NCBI RefSeq assembly: GCF_014643535.1
Contig: NZ_BMJQ01000008.1
Location: 124,001 to 188,000, forward strand
DNA: 64,000 nt
DNA from: Aliidongia dinghuensis
GTDB taxonomy: Bacteria > Pseudomonadota > Alphaproteobacteria > ATCC43930 > CGMCC-115725
Direction of reading: 5' to 3'
The notes beneath the pieces are model-generated. The model ran no database searches, was not told the origin of the DNA, and worked only from the letters and a program-made list of their open reading frames with translations. A program made the position numbers and the translations under genes. Below, in pieces: positions 17,389 through 25,720 of this stretch; the stretch's first letter is position 1; each line of letters begins with the position of its first letter.

Positions 17389-18491
17389 CAGATCATCCGG
17401 GCCATGTAGCGATCTTGGAAATGGGCGAGGCGGCGTTCGTTGGCGCCGAGGAGCGCCGGCCCGGCCGCATCGGCGACACCTTCCTGGACGCGTGTCGTGA
17501 CAGCGATGTCTTCCGCGACCACCGCGCTGTTGAACTCCGTCAACGCGTCGACGACCGCCTTTCGCACCGCGGGATTTTGTTCGCCGGTTGAACGCGCGAA
17601 GCGCAGTCGGTAGCGCAGCAAGCATCGACCGGCATCGATCGGCTGATAGGTCTGAAGGCACATCAGGCTGCCGTAGCTGAGTGCAATCAGCAGATTCGGG
17701 AACAGCTGGTAATGGTCGTAGGCCCGGTATCGCTCCAGCCGCTGCAGCTTCAGGCGGCGGACGACGCGTTCCCACCAGGCGATATTGTCCCCCGACATGG
17801 CGAGGCGCCCATAGGAATGCTCGCCCAGGCACTCGCCCTGGAATACGGGGGCGTTTGGTGTCACTTTCGCAAAGGTCGTCGGATGCACGAGGCCCGCATG
17901 ATAGACCTCGATGGCGCTCTCGACCGCCAGCTTCCAATTGGCGGTCCAGACGATCGAGCAATCTGCAATCGAGTCGGTAAAGGTTTCCGACAGTTCGGCG
18001 ACCGCGTCCGCGTACGCTCCAAGCGCGGCGTTAAGGCTCTCGCCGTCGGCGGCGATGCGGGCGAAGACAAAGCGGCCGCATCGTTCGACAGCGATCGGCT
18101 TCAATGCCAGGGCTTCGCGTGCATTCCGGTCGATCTGGAAGGCTTCGGCGTTGGCCGGGATGCCGACGGGAACCCCGGCCTCGTTGTATGTCCAGCCATG
18201 ATACGAGCAGCGCAGCAAGCCGTTGCCGCATGCTGCGGCGCGCAGGCGCGCATGGCGGTGCGAACAGACGTTGTGGAAGCCACGCAGACGCCCGTCGAAG
18301 TTCTGGATGACGATATTTTGTCGGCCGATCGTCGCCGTCACGAAATCGTTGGGATTTTCTAGCTCGTCGGTGAAGCCGACGAACTGCCAGTTACGTTCGA
18401 AGATGCGGCTCTGTTCCTCGGTCAGGATATCCGCCGACCGATAGAACGTGGGCGGAATGCGCGCCAGGGTGTAGAGCGTGCTTTCGGTCAT
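17388..18491 (-). CDS. Rieske non-heme iron oxygenase alpha subunit, copy 1
   Basis: 367 aa. Rieske cluster ligands C76, H78 (NVCSHRHARL), C95 and H98 (LLRCSYHGW). The mononuclear iron site has the two His of EVYHAGLVH and a late Asp in AEDIAVTTRVQEG, so the catalytic triad looks intact. The start at 18491 overlaps the stop of copy 2 by four bases. It clearly shares long stretches with copy 2 (CSHRHARLR, CGNGLLRC, GVPVGIP). No ferredoxin or reductase is encoded nearby, so electrons must come from elsewhere. The substrate is unknown; hydroxylation or desaturation of an acyl or sugar group is inferred. Confidence 0.87.
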   Translation of the reverse strand: MTESTLYTLARIPPTFYRSADILTEEQSRIFERNWQFVGFTDELENPNDFVTATIGRQNIVIQNFDGRLRGFHNVCSHRHARLRAAACGNGLLRCSYHGWTYNEAGVPVGIPANAEAFQIDRNAREALALKPIAVERCGRFVFARIAADGESLNAALGAYADAVAELSETFTDSIADCSIVWTANWKLAVESAIEVYHAGLVHPTTFAKVTPNAPVFQGECLGEHSYGRLAMSGDNIAWWERVVRRLKLQRLERYRAYDHYQLFPNLLIALSYGSLMCLQTYQPIDAGRCLLRYRLRFARSTGEQNPAVRKAVVDALTEFNSAVVAEDIAVTTRVQEGVADAAGPALLGANERRLAHFQDRYMARMI

Positions 18492-19585
18492 CGGCCCTCC
18501 ATCGCGGCACGCCACGCTTCATGGAACGCCGCGATCCGGTCCTCGTTTTGGCCGAGGCGGGCAGGGCGTTCGGCCAAGTGCTTGCCGTGCTGGACCTCTT
18601 CCGAGATCCGCTGATCCTCGCCCAGCACTCGGTCGTTGAACTCGACAAGGCTGCGCTCGATCGCGCGGCCGGTGACGGACTGGCGCTGCTCCGGCTTGCT
18701 CGACGGACCGGCCGCCATCCAGAACTTGAGCCGCGTCACCTCGGGGCCGGTCGGCTCGTAGACCTGCAGGCTCAGGAACGTGCCGGCGCTCGCGATCACC
18801 ATCATGTTCGGGAACAGGAAGAAGTGGTCGTAGCCGGTGAAGCGCTCGGTCGTGGCAAGGCCGAGGCGTGTCGCCATGCGCCGCATCGAGGCGCGTGCCT
18901 CGTCCGCGAGATCAGTCGGGCCGAAGGAATGGGGACCCGCGAATTCGCTCGGCCTGACCGTGCCGGTCATCGGGCGGAACGAGTGCGGGTGGATCATGTC
19001 CAGGTGATAGCCCTCGAGTGCGCTCTCGACGCCGATCTTCCAATTCGCGGCCCACGTGACCGCCGCGCGTTGGAACGGCCGGCCGAGCGTCGTCGAGAGA
19101 TGGGCGAGCGGCTCCGCATAGGCGCCGAGGACCGTCGCCAGATCGGGGCCATCGGCAGTGAGACGGGCGAAGACCAGGTCGCCGCAGCAGGCAACCGCGA
19201 CCGGGCGCAGCGCCAACGCCTGCCGGCCCTCGCGGTCGAGCCCGAAATAGTCGGCGTTGCCGGGGATGCCGACCGGCACGCCGTCGCCATTGTAGGTCCA
19301 GCCGTGATAGGGGCAGCGCAACAACCCGTTGCCGCACTCGGCCTGGCGCAGGCGCGCGTGGCGGTGCGAGCAGACATTGACGAAGCCGCGCAGCGCGCCG
19401 TCGAAATTCTGCACCAGGATGCTGCGGCCGGCGAGGTCGGCCACGACGAAGTCCTGGTGTTGGGCGAGTTCCTGGCGCAATGCCACGAGCTGCCAGCTGG
19501 GCTCGAAGATCCGCTGACGCTCGGCGGCCGAGACCTCCAGCGAGAAATAGGTCGACGGCGCCAGCGCCTCGGTCATCGGCTCCAT
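18488..19585 (-). CDS. Rieske non-heme iron oxygenase alpha subunit, copy 2
   Basis: 365 aa. Rieske ligands C72, H74, C91 and H94 (VCSHRHARLR, RCPYHGW). Iron-site residues lie in EGYHLDMIH and in LGEDQRISEEVQHG. It is a tandem paralogue of copy 1 and is cotranscribed with it. The start is 19585 (MEPM) or 19576 (MTEAL); both lie just after the SDR stop at 19590. Conserved motifs in both copies argue that each is active, either in successive oxidations or as a mixed oligomer. Confidence 0.87.
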   Translation of the reverse strand: MEPMTEALAPSTYFSLEVSAAERQRIFEPSWQLVALRQELAQHQDFVVADLAGRSILVQNFDGALRGFVNVCSHRHARLRQAECGNGLLRCPYHGWTYNGDGVPVGIPGNADYFGLDREGRQALALRPVAVACCGDLVFARLTADGPDLATVLGAYAEPLAHLSTTLGRPFQRAAVTWAANWKIGVESALEGYHLDMIHPHSFRPMTGTVRPSEFAGPHSFGPTDLADEARASMRRMATRLGLATTERFTGYDHFFLFPNMMVIASAGTFLSLQVYEPTGPEVTRLKFWMAAGPSSKPEQRQSVTGRAIERSLVEFNDRVLGEDQRISEEVQHGKHLAERPARLGQNEDRIAAFHEAWRAAMEGR

Positions 19586-19589
19586 CGTC

Positions 19590-20366
19590 CTAGCCGGCGA
19601 GCAGGCCGCCGTCGAGCAGCAGGCTCGTCCCGGTCATCCAGCGCGCGGTGTCGGCGATCAGGAAGGCGATGGCGTTGGCGACATCCTCGGGCCGGCCGAT
19701 GCCCATGGGATAATGCTGCAGATATTCTTCGAACTGCGCCTCGCTCATGGTCGAGCGGAAGCGGTCGGCCATTTCCGTGTCGACCAAGGCCGGGCAGACG
19801 CAATTGACGCGGATCCGGTCGCGCGCGAGCTCGACGGCAAGCGCGCGGGCGGCCGAGACGACAGCGCCCTTGGTCGCGCAGTAGACAACATTGCCCGCCT
19901 GACCGACGAAGGCCGAGGCAGAGGCGACGAACACGATCCCGGCGCCCTCGACGGCCGAGCCGCGCTGGCGGAAGGCGCGGGCGAGCGCCAGGCCGCTCGC
20001 GATATTGATGCGGAACATGTCGCTCATGAAGGCGGCGTCGGCGTTGCGGATCGGCTTCGACACCTGCACGCCAGCGCAATGGGCGAGACCCGAGAGCGGT
20101 CCGCCCACCTGGGCGCAGTCTCGAAGCCAGGCCGGGATCTCGTCGATGGCACCCAGATCGAACGGGGCCGCGCGATGGCCGTCGCCGGCCATGATCTCGA
20201 CCGTCTGCTGCAGGCGGTCGGCGTCGCGCCCGGTCAGCGTTACCCGCGCGCCGAGCCGGGACAAGAGCACCGCCGTCGCCCGGCCAATGCCGGACGAGGC
20301 GCCCGTCACCAGGACATGACGGCCGCTCAGATCCATTGGATTGACGACCGGCATTGCGGAACTCAT
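19590..20366 (-). CDS. SDR family oxidoreductase (FabG-like)
   Basis: 258 aa classical SDR. It has the motif VTGASSGIGRAT, a canonical TGxxxGxG, an IVFVASASAF strand with the active Ser, the catalytic YCATK (YxxxK), and the C-terminal LLLDGGLLAG. It closely resembles 3-oxoacyl-ACP reductases, and it lies 17 bases downstream of the ACP gene, so reduction of a 3-oxoacyl chain on that ACP is the simplest reading. The start at 20366 is favoured over Met codons at 20354 and 20336, but no strong ribosome site supports any of them. Confidence 0.83.
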   Translation of the reverse strand: MSSAMPVVNPMDLSGRHVLVTGASSGIGRATAVLLSRLGARVTLTGRDADRLQQTVEIMAGDGHRAAPFDLGAIDEIPAWLRDCAQVGGPLSGLAHCAGVQVSKPIRNADAAFMSDMFRINIASGLALARAFRQRGSAVEGAGIVFVASASAFVGQAGNVVYCATKGAVVSAARALAVELARDRIRVNCVCPALVDTEMADRFRSTMSEAQFEEYLQHYPMGIGRPEDVANAIAFLIADTARWMTGTSLLLDGGLLAG

Positions 20367-20383
20367 GACGGAGGGAAGGTCAC

Positions 20384-20629
20384 TCAGGCCTCTAGCTGGA
20401 CGCTCAGCAACGCCAGAAGATCGGCGACGCTCTTTGCCTCGGCGAGCTTCTCGCCTTCGAGGATCACGCCGAACTGCTCGTCCACGAGCGCGATGAAGCT
20501 GATCACCGCTAGGCTGTCCCACTCGGGGATGTCGCTCAGCTGTTCGTTCCCCTGGAGCGTGCCTTCCGGCAGATCGAGGGTATTGTCCAGGAGTGTGAGG
20601 AAATCGGAGGTTTTCATGAGTTCGCTCAT
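20384..20629 (-). CDS. Acyl carrier protein
   Basis: 81 aa, acidic and helical. The phosphopantetheine site is S39 in the motif IPEWDSLAVISF, and spacing to both ends fits the four-helix ACP fold. First gene of the minus-strand operon that continues with SDR, two Rieske oxygenases, PseH-like GNAT, FkbM, KAS III, SDR and hydrolase. It is not the housekeeping ACP: its sequence around the serine (WDSLA) is of the type seen in dedicated secondary-metabolism or glycan-acylation ACPs. It needs a phosphopantetheinyl transferase encoded elsewhere. Confidence 0.87.
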   Translation of the reverse strand: MSELMKTSDFLTLLDNTLDLPEGTLQGNEQLSDIPEWDSLAVISFIALVDEQFGVILEGEKLAEAKSVADLLALLSVQLEA

Positions 20630-20746
20630 ATCATCGATGACCGGCTTTAGCCGTCGGTCAAATCTGGGCCCATAATGGTTAACGAACGCTTGTCGCGCCC
20701 GGACCTAAAGCAGCGAACATCGTCGTCCGTCAGTGATCACAGCGCG

Positions 20747-20762
20747 TTAAAGTCTGGCTAAC
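20747..20762 (+). promoter_or_regulatory. CtrA-like box between the divergent acyl operons
   Basis: TTAA, seven bases, then CTAAC, one base off the CtrA consensus TTAA-N7-TTAAC known from Caulobacter and other alphaproteobacteria, where CtrA controls flagellar genes. It lies 48 bases upstream of the KAS III start at 20810 and 118 bases upstream of the ACP start on the other strand. The match is short and could be chance. Confidence 0.35.
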
Positions 20763-20809
20763 AACTCCCTGACAGGATGCGATTATCGTTTCGCAGGGAC
20801 CCCGTCGTG

Positions 20810-21820
20810 ATGCAAGTCGGCATTGCCGCCATTTCCTACCATCTTCCGGAGACCGTGCTGGACAACGCCAGCCTGGCCGCCGCCAATCCGCGCTTCCAGC
20901 CGGAGAAGGTGAAGGCCAAGACCGGCATCGACCGGCGCCATGTCGCGGCCCCGGACGAGACGGCGGTCGATCTGGCGGTGGCGGCGGGCGAGCGCCTTTT
21001 CACCGAATCGGGCATCGACCGTACGAGCGTCGACCATCTGATCTTTTGCACGCAGGCGCCCGACTATTTCCTGCCGACCAGTGCTTGCGTCGTCCATGGC
21101 CGGCTCGGCCTGCCCGCCGAAGCAGGGGCGGTCGACATCAACCTCGGCTGTTCGGGCTTCGTCTACGGGTTGGGCCTGGCCTCCGGCCTCATTCACTCCG
21201 GCCAGGCAAGCCGCGTCCTGCTGCTGACGGCCGATACCTATTCCAAATTCATCGATGTCGAGGACCTGAGCGTCCGTTCGATCTTCGGCGACGGGTCGGC
21301 GGCGACGCTTGTCGAGGCCGGGGGCGGCAGCATCGGGCCCTTCGTCTACGGCACCGATGGCAAGGGGGCCGAGCACCTGATCGTCCCGACCGGCGGCTTG
21401 CGCGCGCCGGTCGACGAAGCCTCGCCAGATGACGGCTATATCATCCATGGCGGTCGTCGGCGCGCGGGGCGGCCGCTGCATATGAACGGGCCCGAGGTGT
21501 TCAATTTCTCGATCGCGGCCGTGCCGGCGGCGGTGCGTGCCCTGTTGCACAAGGCTGCGCTCACCATGGCGGACGTCGACCTGTTCGTGTTCCATCAGGC
21601 CAACACGACCATGCTCGAGGCGCTTCGGCGCAAGCTCGAAATCCCGGTCGAGCGGTTCTTCGTCGATCTCGCCGATGCCGGCAATACGGTCTCTTCGACC
21701 ATTCCGATCGCGCTGCGTCGCGCGGCGAGCCAGGGCCGGCTGCAGGCCGGGGACCGGGTCATGCTGGTTGGTTTCGGTGTCGGCTATTCCTGGGCTGCCA
21801 CGTTGCTGACCTGGTGCTAG
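20810..21820 (+). CDS. 3-oxoacyl-ACP synthase III family protein (KAS III), second copy
   Basis: 336 aa. Triad C114 (INLGCSGFVYG), H262 (VFHQANTTM) and N292 (DAGNTVSST) is complete, with the VGFGVGYSWA C-terminal loop. ATG 20810 is chosen because AGGGA precedes it; ATG 20777 would add 11 residues. It is clearly a paralogue of the KAS III at 14486-15559 (both have the PDYFLPT/PDYLLPA and LGCSG segments) yet much diverged, so the two may take different starters or do different jobs. It heads a plus-strand unit leading to EAL, pseG, pseI and the cytidylyltransferase. Confidence 0.87.
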   Translation: MQVGIAAISYHLPETVLDNASLAAANPRFQPEKVKAKTGIDRRHVAAPDETAVDLAVAAGERLFTESGIDRTSVDHLIFCTQAPDYFLPTSACVVHGRLGLPAEAGAVDINLGCSGFVYGLGLASGLIHSGQASRVLLLTADTYSKFIDVEDLSVRSIFGDGSAATLVEAGGGSIGPFVYGTDGKGAEHLIVPTGGLRAPVDEASPDDGYIIHGGRRRAGRPLHMNGPEVFNFSIAAVPAAVRALLHKAALTMADVDLFVFHQANTTMLEALRRKLEIPVERFFVDLADAGNTVSSTIPIALRRAASQGRLQAGDRVMLVGFGVGYSWAATLLTWC

Positions 21821-21925
21821 CCCGATGACCTTCCCGAAATGGCGGCGCCGGCTTCGCCCCGGCCAATATCGTGTTGTGCGCGACGGGCGTTCGCTCCGAT
21901 CCTTCGGATCCGCGGTGTCTCCAGC

Positions 21926-23515
21926 ATGCTGAAACCCAGCCTGATGCGGTCGCCGGAAGGGCTGATCGTCCTTCTGGCAGCCTTGCTGCCGCTCGTGGTG
22001 ATCGCTGGCTTGTGCTGGCGGACAGCCAATCTGGAGCTCGAGCGGCAACTGGACGCCGCGGCGGATACGGCCGTGGCCGACGCCGACCGGTTGATCGGCG
22101 ACATCGTCACCGGGCTGCACGAGCGCGAGGGGCTGGTCGGCACCGACTGCACGCCCGCGACGATCGAGCAGCTCGACCATCTCACCTACGAATCGCCCCT
22201 CGTCCGCTCGGCCGGACTGTTCGACGGGAAGGGGCAGCTCTATTGCACCAGTCGGGGGGCCTTCCGCGCCGACATCAGCACGGCAGCGGGCTCGACCCGA
22301 CGCGGCGGTCTCGTCATGCGCGTCGGCCGCGCCATCGTCACGAATCGCACCTCGCTCATCGTCCAGCTCCGGCGCGACGACGAAGCGGGCATCGGCGCCG
22401 TCGCCGATCTGGCACTGTTCGACCAGCTGGCGACACCCTTGTCGTTCGAGGGCGCAGGCGCGGTCAGCGTCGTGCTGGGCGAGGCGACGCCGCTGCGCAC
22501 TGCCGGCCGGCCGATCGAAAGCATGGCGAAACACCCGTTCTGCGTCAGCCGGCGCTCGCACAAGTTCGACGTCGCGGCGACCGTGACGGTGCCGCGGGCA
22601 ATGGTCTGGTCGCTGTTCCGGCGCGAGCTGGCGCTGTTCGGGGCGGCCGGTGTGATGCTGTCGGCAATGTTGGCTTGGCTCGCACTCCGCGGCATCGCCA
22701 ATCGGCAATCGCTCACGCGCGGCCTGCGCGCGGCGCTCCGCCGGCGCCAGTTCGAAGTGCATTACCATCCGGTCATCGACATCCAGAACGACCGCTGCGT
22801 CGGCGCCGAGGCACTCATCCGCTGGCGCCATCCCGACCGGGGGCTGATCCGCCCGGACCTGTTCATCCCGGTCGCCGAGGAAACCGGGCTCATCATCCCG
22901 ATCACCCGCTGGCTGATGAACCGGGTCCGCGACGACTTCGAGGGTGTCGACCTGCCGCGCGACTTCCACATCGCGATCAATCTGGCGCCGGTCCAGTTCA
23001 AGGACCGCACGATCGTCGACGACATCCGCGCCATCTTCAGCGGGCGCAACCTGTCCCCGGCCATGCTCGTGCTCGAGGCGACCGAACGGTTCCCGATCGA
23101 CGACGCCGGCCGCAAGGTGATCGACGCGCTCCGCACCATGGGGCCGGGCATTGCGCTCGACGATTTCGGCACGGGCCACAGCGGGCTCGCTTACCTGCAG
23201 AAGTTCCACGGCGACTATCTCAAGATCGACAAGACCTTCGTGCAGACGATCGGCACCGACGCCGTGACGCGCACCGTGGTCGATTCGATCATCAACCTCG
23301 CGCGCGAGCTCGACATGGAGATCATCGCCGAGGGCGTCGAGACCGTGACGCAGCTCAAATACCTGCGCCAGCGCGGCGTGCCCTACGCCCAGGGCTTCCT
23401 GTTTGCGCAGCCGCTGCCCTTCGCCGAATTCGAGAACTTTCGGCGGACGCATCCGAGCCCTTGTGCGCATCATCTGAAGGCGGAGGAGGCCCCGCGCGAA
23501 GAGGTGCCGGCTTGA
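21926..23515 (+). CDS. EAL-domain c-di-GMP phosphodiesterase with CSS motif
   Basis: 529 aa. Transmembrane segments at about residues 13-31 and 232-252 enclose a periplasmic sensor with cysteines C75, C107 and C206 and the CSS-type LYCTS. The cytoplasmic EAL domain (about 260-515) keeps the main catalytic signatures: GAEALIRW, NLAPVQFK, LEATER, DDFGTGHSG, LKIDKTF and AEGVET. It should degrade c-di-GMP in response to periplasmic redox or a ligand. The start is uncertain: a longer frame begins at 21839. It overlaps pseG by TTGA, unusual company for a signalling enzyme, and c-di-GMP controls motility. Confidence 0.85.
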   Translation: MLKPSLMRSPEGLIVLLAALLPLVVIAGLCWRTANLELERQLDAAADTAVADADRLIGDIVTGLHEREGLVGTDCTPATIEQLDHLTYESPLVRSAGLFDGKGQLYCTSRGAFRADISTAAGSTRRGGLVMRVGRAIVTNRTSLIVQLRRDDEAGIGAVADLALFDQLATPLSFEGAGAVSVVLGEATPLRTAGRPIESMAKHPFCVSRRSHKFDVAATVTVPRAMVWSLFRRELALFGAAGVMLSAMLAWLALRGIANRQSLTRGLRAALRRRQFEVHYHPVIDIQNDRCVGAEALIRWRHPDRGLIRPDLFIPVAEETGLIIPITRWLMNRVRDDFEGVDLPRDFHIAINLAPVQFKDRTIVDDIRAIFSGRNLSPAMLVLEATERFPIDDAGRKVIDALRTMGPGIALDDFGTGHSGLAYLQKFHGDYLKIDKTFVQTIGTDAVTRTVVDSIINLARELDMEIIAEGVETVTQLKYLRQRGVPYAQGFLFAQPLPFAEFENFRRTHPSPCAHHLKAEEAPREEVPA

Positions 23516-24567
23516 GCCCCAAGATCTTGCAACCGTTGATCCTGTTTCGCGCCGATGCCACGCCGGCCATGGGCACTGGGCACGTCATGCGCTGCCTGGC
23601 GCTCGCCGAGGCCTTGCGCGACCGCGCGATCGATGTCGCGTTCGTCGCGGCGGCGCTGACGCCGTCGATTGCCCACCGGCTCGCGGCCGAGCGCATCGAC
23701 GTGCATCCCGCCGGGGACCCTGACGACGCCGCGGCGACAATAGCGCTCGGCCGCACGCTCGGTGCCAACGCGCTGGTCGTCGATGGCTATCATTTCAGCG
23801 CCGCGTGGCGCCAGGCGGTCCGGTCGCTGGGCGTGCCCATCCTTGCGTTCCAGGATCTGGACGACGGCGCGCCGCTCCACGCCGACCTGGTGCTGAACGC
23901 GGCCGCCCGGCCCGAAGAGACGAAATGGCGCCGGGCGGCGCCGGCCGCAACCTTCCTCACGGGGCCGCGGTACGTGCTGCTGCGCCGCGAGCTGCGCCGG
24001 GCCGTGGCGGCGCCAAAGCGACCGGTCGCCGCCCGCTCGGCGCTGCTCGTCACCTTCGGCGGCGCCGATCCCACTGGCCTTACCCTGCCGGTGACAGCGG
24101 CGCTTGCAGGCGTACTGGGGCCGGAGGCGACCCTCGACGTGGTGATCGGCGGCAGCGTGCCGAACGGCGCTGGGCTCGTCGACCGCGTCGCCGCGCTCGA
24201 CCCGCGGGTTTCGGTCCATCTCGACCCGATCGAGATGGCGCCGCTCATGGGTCGGGCCGGTCTTGCGGTCTCCGCTGCCGGCGGCACGATCGGCGAGCTT
24301 GCGGCGCTGGGCGTGCCGGCGCTGATCGCGATCGTCGCGGAAAACCAGGTGGCAGGCGCTGCCGCCTCGGCCGCTGCCGGCTGGTGCGAAGCCGTCGACG
24401 CCCGCGCATCCGGCGCCGTCGCGACCCTGGCGGCGCGCGCCGCCGCCCTCTGGGCCGATGCGCCATTGCGCCAGGCGATGGCGGACCGGACCGCCGGGCT
24501 CATCGATGCCGGCGGGGTCGACCGGGTTGCCGACGCGCTGGTAAGCGCGATGCAAACACTCTGGTAA
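23512..24567 (+). CDS. pseG: UDP-2,4-diacetamido-2,4,6-trideoxy-beta-L-altropyranose hydrolase
   Basis: 351 aa. Start TTG 23512 overlaps the EAL stop and has GAAGAGG about seven bases upstream; no ATG gives a proper N-terminus, because the family signature begins at once (ILFRADATPAMGTGHVMRCLALAEAL, with catalytic-type H24). Two Rossmann-like halves follow (VTFGGADPTG, VSAAGGTIGELAALGVPAL). PseG removes UDP in pseudaminic acid synthesis. Followed by pseI after 76 bases. Confidence 0.85.
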   Translation: MSPKILQPLILFRADATPAMGTGHVMRCLALAEALRDRAIDVAFVAAALTPSIAHRLAAERIDVHPAGDPDDAAATIALGRTLGANALVVDGYHFSAAWRQAVRSLGVPILAFQDLDDGAPLHADLVLNAAARPEETKWRRAAPAATFLTGPRYVLLRRELRRAVAAPKRPVAARSALLVTFGGADPTGLTLPVTAALAGVLGPEATLDVVIGGSVPNGAGLVDRVAALDPRVSVHLDPIEMAPLMGRAGLAVSAAGGTIGELAALGVPALIAIVAENQVAGAAASAAAGWCEAVDARASGAVATLAARAAALWADAPLRQAMADRTAGLIDAGGVDRVADALVSAMQTLW

Positions 24568-24643
24568 CCACACTGTCGCTAAGGTCCGCTGTCTTATGCC
24601 TCCGGTCGCCGTTGAACGGCGCCGTCCAATTGATGGGAGCCGC

Positions 24644-25720
24644 ATGCCCGTGAGTGACGAAGTCACGATCGCCGGCCGCAAGATCGGTCAGGCTCATCCG
24701 CCCTATGTCATCGCCGAGATGTCGGGCAACCATAACGGCGACATCGCGCGCGCCATGCGGCTCATCGACGCCGCGGCCGAGGCCGGCGCCGACGCGGTCA
24801 AGCTGCAGACCTATACGGCCGACACGATCACCATCGACCATGACGGGCCGGGTTTCCGGCTCGAGGGCGGGCTCTGGGCGGGGCGGACGCTCCATGACCT
24901 CTATCGCGAGGCGCACACGCCCTGGGAATGGCACGCCCCGCTGTTCGAGCATGCGCGCCGGCGCGGCATCGCGATCTTTTCCTCGCCGTTCGATCCGACG
25001 GCGATCGAGCTGCTGGAGAGCCTGGACGCGCCGGCCTACAAGATCGCCTCGTTCGAACTGATCGATCTGCCGCTCATCCAGCGGGCGGCGCGCACCGGCA
25101 AGCCGCTTGTCATGTCGACAGGGCTTGCGACCCTGGGCGAGATCGAGGAGGCGGTCGCGGCCGCGCGCGCTGCTGGCGCCGCCCAGATCCTGCTGTTGCA
25201 TTGCACGAGCGCCTATCCGACGCCGCCGGAAGAGGCGAATCTCCGGACGATCCGGCATATGGCGGACGGCTTCGCCGTGCCGGTCGGCCTGTCCGACCAC
25301 ACGATGGGCATCGCGGTGCCGGTCGCCGCCGTGGCGCTCGGCGCCGTCGCCATCGAGAAGCACTTCACGCTCGCCCGCGCTGACGGCGGCCCCGACTCCG
25401 CTTTCTCACTCGAGGCGTCCGAACTCAAGGACATGGTTGCCGCCTGCCGCACGGCCTGGGCGGCGTTGGGCCAGGTCGACTATGGCGTGAGCCCGGGCGA
25501 GGGGGGTGGGCGCTTCGTGCGCCGCTCGCTCTATGTCGTCGAGGATATTGCCGCGGGCGCGCCGCTCACGGCCAAGAACGTGCGCTCGATCCGGCCGGGC
25601 TTCGGCCTCCTGCCGAAACATCTGCCCGACGTGCTGGGCCGGCCCGCGACACGGGCCCTCAAGCGGGGCGAGCCGCTCGACTGGACCATGGTCGGACCGG
25701 GCACGGAGAGCGGCCGATGA
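24644..25720 (+). CDS. pseI: Pseudaminic acid synthase
   Basis: 358 aa, NeuB family. The TIM-barrel start is YVIAEMSGNHNGDI, then VKLQTYTADT, YKIASFELID, MSTGLAT, GLSDHTMGI and IEKHFTL, all hallmarks of sialic/pseudaminic acid synthases; a C-terminal SAF (antifreeze-like) domain covers about residues 295-355. It condenses phosphoenolpyruvate with the 6-deoxy-diacetamido hexose from PseG. ATG 24644 is chosen with GGGAG just upstream. It overlaps the next gene by ATGA. Confidence 0.88.
   Translation: MPVSDEVTIAGRKIGQAHPPYVIAEMSGNHNGDIARAMRLIDAAAEAGADAVKLQTYTADTITIDHDGPGFRLEGGLWAGRTLHDLYREAHTPWEWHAPLFEHARRRGIAIFSSPFDPTAIELLESLDAPAYKIASFELIDLPLIQRAARTGKPLVMSTGLATLGEIEEAVAAARAAGAAQILLLHCTSAYPTPPEEANLRTIRHMADGFAVPVGLSDHTMGIAVPVAAVALGAVAIEKHFTLARADGGPDSAFSLEASELKDMVAACRTAWAALGQVDYGVSPGEGGGRFVRRSLYVVEDIAAGAPLTAKNVRSIRPGFGLLPKHLPDVLGRPATRALKRGEPLDWTMVGPGTESGR

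Noticed and set aside
20783-23473. 896-codon minus-strand frame
   Set aside because: Shadow of the KAS III and EAL genes in GC-rich DNA; low-complexity, Arg-rich product with no domain.
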